From NCBI GenBank assembly GCA_007115705.1, contig QXEO01000821.1, positions 1,352,884-1,416,883 of the forward strand: 64,000 bases of DNA, written 5' to 3'. The notes beneath the pieces are model-generated. The model ran no database searches and was not told the DNA's origin. It saw only the letters and a program-made list of their open reading frames with translations. The stretch comes from Dactylis glomerata (Eukaryota; Streptophyta; Magnoliopsida; Poales; Poaceae). Within the stretch, counting starts at the first letter, position 1. The number at the start of each line of letters is the position of its first letter. Both the position numbers and the translations under genes were made by a program. Shown piece after piece: positions 55,046 to 64,000 of this stretch.

Positions 55046-58000
55046 GTGCTGCACATCCACCTGTGGCTTGACCACGTCGAGGCGTTCCCCAGAGGATCTG
55101 CTAGCTCAAAGCGGGTGGCTTCTGACCAAGGAGGCCCGGGGGCTGCCGGCAGCGGTCAGGGGCGCAAAGAGGGCAAGTACACCCTCGATGCTACGCTTGA
55201 CCAGCCGTGCAAGTTCCACAACTCCCCGGGCAGGGAAGCGACCCATTCCACGCGTCAGTCCCGGTTCATGAGAGAGCTGGAGCAACGCGCTCGGCATATC
55301 CCTGGAGCGTCGCAAGCGCAACCGGCTGGAGGTCAGGAGGACCAACAGCACGACCCGGCTGGAGGCGAGCCGGATCAGGATGATGACTTCCCGGCGGATG
55401 TTGAGCAATATCACATCTTTACCACCCCCGGCAAGGATAAAAGGAACGACCTTTGGCATGAGGCAGAGGTGAATGCTGTAATGCCCGCAGAACCCCAATT
55501 CATGCATTGGTCTGAGGCGGCCATCACCTGGGGGCGCGAGGACCATCCGAGGCTGATGCCCAGCCCTGGAGAATACGCTCTGGTCCTGGACCCTGTTGTG
55601 TGCTCCGATACACACATGTACCGGTTCTCCCGCGTGCTCATCGACGGCGGCAGCAGCATCAACCTTCTTTACCGAAGCTCTATGGAGAAGTTGGGCATCC
55701 CGCTTGCTCAGCTGAAACCGAGCCGGATCACCTTCCATGGCATCGTGCTTGGGCGTTCTTGCACCCCTTTGGGCAAGGTGCAGCTGGAGGTTCTCTTCAG
55801 GAAGAAAGGAAACAGCCGCTGCGAGCCCATCTGGTTCGAGGTGGTGGACATCAGCAGTCCCTACCATGCGTTGCTCGGCCGTCCAGCCCTGGCTAAGTTC
55901 ATGGCGGTGCCGCATTACGCCTATCTAAAGATGAAGCTCCCAGGACCCAGGGGCGTGATCACAGTCTTGGGAAGCTTCAAGAAGTCCCTGGCCTGTGCAA
56001 AGGAGAGCTCGCAGCTGGCTGAGGCACTGGTCATTGCCGAGGAGAAGCGGCAGCTTCTACATCGTGTGGAGCTCGCCCAGCAAGATGTGCCGGTTCGCCA
56101 GTCACTGGTGGAGCAGTTCAAGCCGGCCAACGACACCAAGAAGATCCTGCTGGACGAGAGTGATCCCACCAAGTACGTCATCATCGGCACCGGCCTGTCT
56201 GCCAAATAGGAAGGCGAGCTCACCAGCTTCCTCCGTGAGAATCGGGACATCTTTGCATGGTCTCCAAAGGACATGCCAGGTATGCCGAGGGAGCTGGCTG
56301 AGCACTCACTCAACGTCCGGCCGGATGCCAAGCCGGTCAAGCAGCCGCTGCAGCGTTTTGCAGAAGAGAAAAGGAAAGCTATTGGCGAGGAGATTGCCCG
56401 GCTCCTTGCAGCCGGTTTTATCATGGAGGTATTTTACCCTGACTGGCTTGCGAATCCAGTCTTGGTTCTAAAGAAGAATAACACTTGACGTATGTATATT
56501 GACTACACCAGCCTCAACAAGGCTTGCCCCAAGGATCCTTTTGCGTTACCACACATCGACCAGGTAATCGATTCCACAGCCGGTTGTGACCTGCTGTCCT
56601 TCCTGGACGCCTATTCAAGCTACCACCAGATCCCGCTCTTCCAGCCAGATCAGATCAAGACGTCCTTCATCACCCCATATGGAGCCTACTGCTACGTTAC
56701 CATGCCATTTGGCCTGAAGAACGCAGGAGCCACTTACCAGCGAACCATGCAGCGATGTCTGCAAGGGCAGATTGGGAGGAACGTGCACGCTTATGTGGAC
56801 GATGTGGTGGTGAAGACCAAGCAGAGTGGCACGCTCCTAGACGATCTCAAGGAGACCTTTGCCAACCTGCGGCGCTAACGCATGAAGCTCAACCCAGAGA
56901 AGTGCACCTTCGTTGTGCCGGCTGGACAACTCCTAGGTTGTATCGTTTCCTAGCGAGGGATCGAGGCTAACCCCTCGAAGATAAAAGCCATCGAGGCCCT
57001 AGAGCCACCCACCCAGCTTAGAGACGTGCAAAAGTTTGTTGGTTGCTTGGCCTCGCTCAGCCGGTTCATCAGTCGGCTCGGGGAGAAGGCCATGCCGCTG
57101 TACCAGCTGATGAAGAAGACGGACCATTTTGTTTGGTCCCAGCGCGCTGATGATGCCTTCAATGACCTCAAGCGGGCCTTTTCTACCGCGCCAATCTTGG
57201 CCGCGCCGGCTCCGCGTGAGCCAATGCTGCTCTACATCACGGCTACTCCGTGAGTCATCAGCGTCGTGATCATGGTGGAGCGCACCGAGGAAGGCAAGGA
57301 GCTGCCGGTTCAGCGCCCGGTGTACTACCTGAGTGAGGTGCTCACTCTCTCCAAGCAGAACTACCCGCACTACCAGAAGGTCGCATACGGCATGTACATG
57401 GCGGCCAAGAAGCTGAACCACTACTTCGAGGAGCATCCTATCACGGTGGTGAGCACCACTCCACTCTCGGAGATCATCGGGTGCAAGGATGCGTCAGGCA
57501 GAGTGGCAAAATGGGTGATTCAGCTTGCTGCTCATACCATTCAGTACAAGCCCAGGACGACGATCAAGTTGCAGATCATAGAGGATTTCTTCGCTGACTG
57601 GGGAGAGCACCAGTACCTGCCGCCGGCTCCAGACTCCACCCACTGGCGCATGCACTTCGATGGCTCCAAGTTGCTCGGGGGCTTGGGGGCCGGCGTCGTC
57701 CTCACCTCTCGCAAGGGAGACAAGCTGCAGTACGTGCTGCAGATGCACTTCCGTGCATCGAACAACGTCGCCGAGTACGAAGCCCTGATACATGGGCTCA
57801 AGATGGCCAAGGAGATTGGCATTCGGAGGATCCTCTGCTTCAGAGACTCCGACCTGGTGGTGCACCAAGTCTCGGGAGATTGGGACGCCAAGGACGCCAA
57901 CATGGCCTCCTATCGCTTCTACGTGCAGCAGCTCAGCGGATTCTTCGAGGGCTGCGAGTTCCACCATGTCCCCAAAGCAAACAATGACGAGGCGGACCGG

Positions 58001-59282
58001 CTGTCCAAGATCGGCTCCACCAAGCAGGATATCCCAGCTGGGGTGTCACTGGAAATCATCCGCAAGCCGTCCATCAAGCCTTCGCCGGACTCTCCATCCA
58101 TCTACGTGCCTGGAGACCCTGCCCCGGCTCAGGTGCCACCACCGGACCTGGGGGCTGCCGCCTCTGGGCTGAAGGAAGCAGCTGGCCAGCCCAACGCGGC
58201 TGGCTCGACGAAGGACTCGGGGGCTGCCGACTCCATGCCAGCTCCCCTAGCCGGACAATCAGATGAAGCTGGCACGGCGACGGACCCGGGGGCTACTGAT
58301 CCCCTGGTCGCCAGTGTCTTTCACATACGGGAGATACCATCATGGGCGGAGCCATTCTCCAACTACCTCATCACCGGGGACTTGCCGCAAGACGAAGTAG
58401 AAGCTAGGCAACTTCAGCGCCGTGCGGGAGCATACACAATCATCAAAAGCGAGCTGTACAAGAGCAGTGTGTCAAGAGTCTTCTAGAAGTGCATCGAGCC
58501 GGAAGAAGGGATAGAGCTCCTGAGGGAGATACACCAAGGGGAGTGCGGACACCATGCTTCCTCCAGAGCTTTGGTGGCCAAGGCTTTCCGCCATGGATTC
58601 TAGTGGCCGACGGCCCAGAAGGACGCAGAACAGCTAGTGAAGCAGTGCAATGGCTGCCAGCGCTTCTCCAAGCATCGAAACACTCCAGCGGCAGCCCTCA
58701 AGACCATCCCGCTCACCTGGCCATTCGCTATCTGGGGCCTGGACATAGTAGGGCCATTCAAGACCGCACCTGGGGGCTTGACGCATCTGCTGGTTGCTGT
58801 GGACAAGTTCACCAAGTGGATCGAGGCCAAGCCAATCAAAAAACTCGACGGCTCGTCCACCATCAAGTTCTTCAACGAGATCATCACAAGATATGGAGTT
58901 CCCCACAGCATCATCACTGACAATGGGACGAACTTTGCGAAGGGAGTCTTTGCTGAGTACTGTGGCAAGAAGGGCATCCGGCTGGACTTGGCATCAGTGG
59001 CACACCCTCAGACAAATGGGCAAGTGGAGAAGGCAAATGGGCTGATCCTGGCCGGCATCAAACCAAGGCTGGTCGAGCCTCTTGAGCGCTCAGCCAGCTG
59101 TTAGGTCGAAGAGCTACCCTCAGTGCTCTGGAGCCTGCACACCACTCCAAATCGTTCTGTTGGCTTCACACCTTTCTTCCTGGTCTATGGAGCAGAAGCG
59201 GTGTTGCCCACTGATATCGAATTCGATGCGCCCAGAGTTGTCCAGTACACGGAGAAGCAAGCAAAAGAAGCTCGTGAAGATG
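55046..59282 (+). pseudogene. protease-RT-dual RNase H-integrase of the third gypsy element, many nonsense codons
   Basis: A single frame runs through the whole segment and is broken by stops only. They include TAG 56207-56209, TGA 56486-56488, TAA 56876-56878, TAG 56951-56953, TGA 57251-57253, TAG 58484-58486, TAG 58601-58603 and TAG 59102-59104. Protease: LIDGGSSINLLYRSS. RT: VTMPFGLKNAGATYQRTM and AYVDDVVV. RNase H: LLYITATP. Archaeal-type RNase H: RMHFDGSK and NNVAEYEALIHG. Integrase: GHHASSR, CNGCQRF, WGLDIVGPF, SIITDNGTNF and TNGQVEKANG. The C-terminus is cut at 59282. Most stops are one transition away from Gln, Arg or Trp codons. Confidence 0.9.
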
Positions 59283-62200
59283 TGTAACAACTCAGAAAAT
59301 TGTAATCCTTTTCTATTAATTAAAGTGCCAAATTTTGGGCCAAGATAAAACTTTTTATCTATTATTGCATGTATGCATGTATTTTCTATGATATGTATTT
59401 TATGATTTTATGTGTGTATTGAATTGTTGTGCAATAGTTAGTTAGTTCTAACTTAACCCACAGAAGCATTAGAGAAGAATTATAAGAGCCAAAGAAATCA
59501 GAAATAAAAGAAAGAAAGAAAAAGAGAAGAAAAAGTTGATCTAGAAATTATTATTGACTACCCTACTTTGAGCACTTAGAATAAGAAATCTGTAACTCAA
59601 GTGAAGGTGTGGTCAGTTAGTTGAGCTTGACCAAGTTGCATACTAACTCAACCAAGAAGTTTCAAACCAAAATTCAAAGTGTAACCTAACTCAAACTTCT
59701 GCCAAACTTTGAATCTGATTCAGCAACCAAACCCTATTTTCAAATACAAATTTCTGCAAAACATGATATTTTCTCCAAACAAAAATAGTTCTAGAACCCT
59801 TGTACAATATGTTGGCGAACCACAGTGGCCATTTTCAAATTTTTGAATTCAAATTTCTTGCGGGCATTTGATCAAACACCTGGTAGGCAAAAATCCAGAA
59901 AATCGGAGCTACTGTGAGCATCACTGTTCTCGTTCGCCTCGACCCTGTAGCCATGCTCGTGGAGACCCCCGCGGTCGAGCCCAGCCCCCTCTGCCCCGAC
60001 CCGAGCCGTGAGAAATGGAGGGAAGAGGAAGAACGCGCCCAGGACCCCCTCTCTTCTCCCTGTGCTCCCTGCACGTTGCCGACCACCGTGACCTCGCCAG
60101 AGCCGACCCACAACACTCCGCTGCCGAGACAACACCCCTCCAGCACGCCCCCGAGGCCGCCGTGCCCGGCGTGGCCTTTGCACGTCGCCAGGGCCCCCGC
60201 ACCGGCCACCTTCTGGCCGCCCTCGCCCTCGACTCCCTGGCCTATATAAAGCCCCTCCGAGCACATGATCGAACTCACCCCGCTCCCAGCAGCCTTCCAG
60301 ACACCTCCTCTTCTTCCAGTTCCTTTCCGTTCGACGTCGCCAGCTCCGCCGGCGAGCTACTGGACGCGGGATGCACCATCGCGTCCGGCCGCCGTTGGAC
60401 ACGCCGCCGGTGCCAGGCGGAGGAGTCGAGCAGCCGCCGCCGTTCTGCGTCATCGCCGTCAAGCCCTGCTTCCTCTCTGTCGAGCCCTCGCCGTCGAACA
60501 CGCGTCTCTGCACGCCGGTGAGCTCCCAGCCCTAGCCGAGGTAGACGACGCCTGTGAGCCGTTAGATCTTGATCCGTCGGTCGCGTACCGGTTCGGCGGA
60601 ATTAAGTGGCCTGACCAGTAGGCCCCACTTGTCAGCTCCGTTTTTAACATTTCCCGCCCAGGGCGAAGCGGTATCGGGCCGGCCCGTTCGGGTTCTTTAG
60701 GAAATCGGCCCAGCTCCTTTAGTTTCGGTCCGTTTCGTTTTTATTTTATTTCCCGCCCATTTTGAATTAATTCAAATATGTTTCAGATATGATTTTCAAA
60801 CTTTAATTCCAAGAGATTTAGAAATCCATTTTGAGCAAATAAATATGCGTTGGAAAGCTTAGGAAATTCTCTAACCTGTGAAACTGGTTAGAACCCAAAT
60901 TGAGTTAGGGATTTAAATAAATAAGAATACCTTGACCATAGCTTTGTTAATCATAGAAAAATTCTAGAAAATTGGTTAAGCCTCCTAAAATTATGAAACT
61001 TGGTTTATGAACTCACTAATTAACTCCCCTACTATTTAGTTCAACCTTAATCAACTCAAACCTTGTTAGTGGTATCAATTAGACCCTAATCTAATCCTAG
61101 TTGGTAGCATAAAATGATAGATCTCGATTATACACTTAGATTAGTTTTTCCCTCAATACCAATTTACTTAATTAGTCAATCTCCACTAGAACTAGTCCTA
61201 ATACCCTTAGTTAATACCAAGGCTTAGAAAGTAAACAACATATGGCACATGGTAGAAAAATCTAACTTGCACACCTAATGAAAACTTGGAAGAAAACTTG
61301 CAACTCAATTCAAATAAAATCCAACATGAATGCTATTGTTGAAAACAAGTATGTGTGCTTGGTGTGTTGTTAGCATTGTGTAGTGATTGTGTGCTTTGTA
61401 TTTACTCATTATTAGACGCTAGTGTTGCTGAGGAGGATATTGAGGGGGAATATTATCAAGAAGAAGAAGACTACCCCGGACACTTTGCCAACCAAGGCAA
61501 GCCATCTTTTGAATCATACTCCAAATGCCTAGTTTTACTATTGCATTTTACTTGTTTTAAGTAAATGGCATGATTGAATTGCTAGAGTAGAATGATAGAT
61601 GTGTAGTGATATCTTGTTTAGCAAGAGCATCAAGCTGAGTTTATCCAACCCTATTTAGTGGTATCATTACTCAATGTAGTTGCTTAGTCGCTAATAAAAT
61701 TGAGGCCATCTCTAAGAGGAACCCCATTTGAACTTGGTGACTTGAACTTGAAAACTTGAATTGGAGACCTCTCATACCTGATGGTTTTATGAAGGAAAAT
61801 AATCTTGACTAAGGACTATGGAATGTGTTTGCCAAATGATACTAAGTGATGTACCATGTGAGCCAACCATACCGTACGACCACATTACCCCTAAATGGGA
61901 TGGGGCTTAGTCCATAGCTTGTTTGCCCTAGTATGGGATACCTTGTATCATCCTTTATAGAAGTGCACCGTGCGCGGGTACTTTCGAACCGAGTGGAAAT
62001 TTCCATTCATGCAGCACTCTGCAGCGGGCAAAACTATGAGTGCCAGAATGGAATCTTAGGGAAGGATCCTATACTAGAGTAGACAAGTGAAAGAATTTGT
62101 TTGATTATCTGAACCTTGCATACTTGTGTATGACGAACCGTGGATTTCTCCCGGCAGATGTATCGAATCTTGTGGGTAAAGTGTACCCCTCTGCAGAGGT

Positions 62201-62837
62201 TTCAAACTATTCGAATAGCCGCGTCCTCGGTTATGGACATTTGGTAAGCTGTACTTGACTTTTGTCAAGAATGATAATAACTTATGGTGAACTTGGTGAA
62301 GGACGTGACTTGACATTGATATTGACACAATTGAAGTTCCTCTTTAGATTGAACTTAGAGAACTAAACATCTTTTCTACCAATGAACATTCTTGGGAAAT
62401 AAAACTAGCTTTTTGCAAATCAACCTAGTGTTTAGTCCACCCTACCAACCTTGCATATCTACTTCATCATTTCATTTTTAAGATGGTTTGCGAGTGCATC
62501 CAATGTACTCATGGCTGTGTCCCTGGCTATCAACTTGGCCAGACTATGGGGAAGAGTATCCGGAGGAAGGTTATGAAGAAGAGTATCAGAACTAAGACCG
62601 TCTCCTGAGTCGCCATTGCCTGTAGGGTGAAGGCATGGACCCGAAGACGTTATTTCTGCTGCTATATTGTGTTGTAATATGAACTTGGTCATAATGACCA
62701 TTGTATTTGAACCATCATATTGTAATGTCTATGGAACTGGTTACCGACTACGTTATGTGTATACAACAATGATTCTGGGATTGTGGTGGAATACATAACG
62801 GGCACTTCGAATTTGTGATAAATTCGTGGGTGTTACA
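59283..62837 (+). repeat. 5' LTR, 3,555 bp
   Basis: Begins TGTAACAACTC and ends GTGGGTGTTACA, six-base inverted ends, followed at 62841 by the primer site. A GC-rich block at 59900-60660 contains the TATA box. The remainder is AT-rich. ORFs in the GC block overlap on both strands and look composition-driven. Confidence 0.85.
60243..60250 (+). promoter_or_regulatory. TATA box in the large LTR
   Basis: TATATAAA within GGCCTATATAAAGCCCC, the typical U3 promoter setting. Confidence 0.7.
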
Positions 62838-62840
62838 AGT

Positions 62841-62853
62841 TGGTATCAGAGCC
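62841..62853 (+). other. primer-binding site, initiator tRNA-Met
   Basis: TGGTATCAGAGCC, three bases after the LTR end; the canonical plant retrotransposon primer site. Confidence 0.92.
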
Positions 62854-63051
62854 AAGGCTGACCATAGGAGACCTTAGTTAGAATGGGCGTTAAATGAAAC
62901 CTTTATGAAAGCAAAGAGATAAGTAATGGTTTATAATTGCTTAGCCTTTTCCTCTCTGTTTACAAGCTTTGTACATGCTTCAGTTTTTGCCTACTTAAAA
63001 TTGTGCACACTTGAGTTGATCACTAACTTAATCTAATCTGAAATTTTGTAG

Positions 63052-63837
63052 ATGGCCCCGGTATTCACAGAGCAGTACCAGTTGGGCCATGGTGGCAGCC
63101 TTTGTTTTGAGCGCGACCTCACTACCCTGACCTTGTTCCTGGATCATCTGTATCCGGAGTTCAAGGGAGCTGTGCTCAATGAGCACCCGGATGGAGAGCT
63201 ACGGTGGCTTGTCAGGGCCAGTTGTCGTGGCAAGAAGGGAGATTTGAGTTCTCCAAGGATCAAGTTTGAGCTTGTGGAGAACACTTGGGCCGATGGTTTG
63301 GTCTGAGGTATGCAGGAGATGCATGCCCGCTTGTGCGGACTGCATGTTGAGGAGGTCCAGGGGGAGCGCTTTAGGAACTTTGCTCGGCGTGATGCGGAAG
63401 GGCGTCCCGCAAACATGCCAGGGCAAAATGAGCCGAGTACCTACATCGATCACAGGGACTTCTTGCTGTACTCCACTCAGCAAGAGGCAGATCGTGCCCG
63501 TACCAAGGCCAACCTTGAGCACTTCGCGCTTGTGGAGGCAAGAAGCACTATCAGGATCCTCGCTAGAGATCGCAAGAGTCTTCGCCGCCAGTGCGATGAG
63601 AGGGATCAAACCATTGTGGAGTTGAAGGCCAATGTGGCTGAGCTGACTGAGTACATTGAGGATCTAGAGAGCCACCTTGGTGAGGAGGAAGGCATTGATC
63701 TCCGCAAGGAGGATAATGCCCTCATCAGTGACGAGGATGATTTCATGGAGGACCTTGATGATCAGGAGGATGATGAGGATAATGGATTCATCGAGGATGA
63801 TGAGGAGGAGGAAGACCCCGAGGAGCCCAATGTTTAG
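63052..63837 (+). pseudogene. retrotransposon ORF of unknown function, coiled coil and acidic tail, one nonsense codon
   Basis: ATG 63052 (MAPVFTEQYQLGHGG) to TAG 63835-63837, 261 codons including TGA at 63304-63306, which probably replaced an Arg codon. The N-terminal ~90 residues form a compact domain (LTLFLDHLYPEFKGAVLNEH, DGELRWLVRA, FELVENTWADGL). Residues about 115-135 have an ARRDAEGRP motif and a YIDHRDFLLY segment. A long heptad-rich coiled coil (about 150-215) and a C-terminal run of Asp/Glu follow. It has no zinc knuckle, capsid, protease or RT motif and is not a standard gag. I recognise similar ORFs in grass large-LTR elements but know no function. The remaining 163 bp to the window end hold nothing recognisable. 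Confidence 0.7.
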
Positions 63838-64000
63838 GGTGGAGATCCGAGTGTTATCTAGTTATGAGTTTACTTTAAGTCACTTCGTGTAGGTGTGAGT
63901 TGTATCCCCCTCTCTAGTAGACGAGTCGCAATGGTTTGATGTAAACCATTGGTAATGTGTGAACTCGTATGTATGATATGTTTGATGCTTGTTGAATGAA

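Larger units (their letters stand above)
53480..59282 (+). mobile_element. third plus-strand gypsy element (Tat-type, GC-rich), 3' end displaced
   Basis: 5' LTR, primer site TTGGCGCCCACCGTGGGGC at 54225, a gag remnant, protease, RT, two RNase H domains and integrase, up to the 59283 insertion. It differs strongly in LTR and base composition from the neighbouring Tat family. Expected target duplication ACGGC (53475-53479). Confidence 0.9.
59283..64000 (+). mobile_element. large-LTR non-autonomous-type retrotransposon, 5' part
   Basis: A 3,555-bp LTR (TGTAAC...GTTACA), an initiator-Met tRNA primer site and an unusual ORF; the rest is beyond the right edge. Nested in integrase codons of the third gypsy element (expected duplication AGATG, 59278-59282). 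The huge LTR and the lack of gag in the first 1.1 kb of internal sequence resemble LARD-type elements of cereals. Confidence 0.8.

Noticed and set aside
54285..55915. Long minus-strand ORFs opposite the third gypsy element (54285-55043, 55106-55915)
   Set aside because: They are antisense to gag and protease/RT coding in GC-rich DNA and lack domain features.
59835..60650. Multiple ORFs in the GC-rich part of the large LTR
   Set aside because: Frames overlap on both strands around the LTR promoter, with low-complexity composition and no recognisable domain.

Overview
This window looks like repeat-rich intergenic DNA from a grass, most likely a Pooideae or Triticeae-type cereal. The reasons are tRNA-Asp-primed Athila-like LTR elements, Tat-lineage gypsy elements with dual RNase H, a CACTA transposon with TTTAGTCCCGG subterminal repeats, and Stowaway-type MITEs. 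Nearly everything is transposable element. The only host-gene signal is one exon (9991-10217, minus) that resembles the start of a plant aspartic protease. No rRNA, tRNA, CRISPR or prokaryotic feature was seen.

Left part (1-11701). A minus-strand Athila-like element runs off the left edge. Its LTR is 2618-4153, its tRNA-Asp primer site is 2590-2607, and an uninterrupted gag-type frame of 826 codons fills 1-2478. It is inserted exactly in the protease motif of a Ty1-copia element (4154-about 8757), which keeps protease-integrase-RT-RNase H and a 3' LTR. Then come about 1.2 kb without genes, the protease-like exon and degraded MITE sequence.

Middle part (11702-40176). A complete copia element (11707-19331) has 244-bp LTRs with two mismatches and a TSD of ATTTC. 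An about 20.4-kb minus-oriented CACTA element (19777-40176) follows. It has an intact TNP2 transposase (36415-39642) and a damaged TNPA-like/ULP1-like second gene (33118 to 20237). That second gene is split by a complete non-autonomous Tat gypsy element (22327-31379; TSD CCGAG). The Tat element encodes gag and protease on the plus strand, has no RT or integrase, and carries a spliced antisense gene with a Transposase_28-type domain.

Right part (40177-64000). After a short flank with MITEs there is a deep nest, each element inserted into the previous one: an Athila-like LTR fragment (42926-43447), a second Athila-like element (43448-45027), a minus-strand Tat element with pol (45028-51222), a plus-strand Tat element with gag (51223-53479), a further plus-strand Tat-type gypsy element (53480-59282), and a plus-strand element with a 3,555-bp LTR and an ORF of unknown function (59283-64000).

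The most interesting biology is in the Tat family. Two members share LTRs, gag/protease sequence and a 3' module, but carry different genes, each antisense to the element and each behind its own TATA-like box, in the slot before the 3' LTR. The non-autonomous copy carries the Transposase_28-type gene. The pol-bearing copy carries a gene for a small protein with an AT-hook and a B3 DNA-binding domain.
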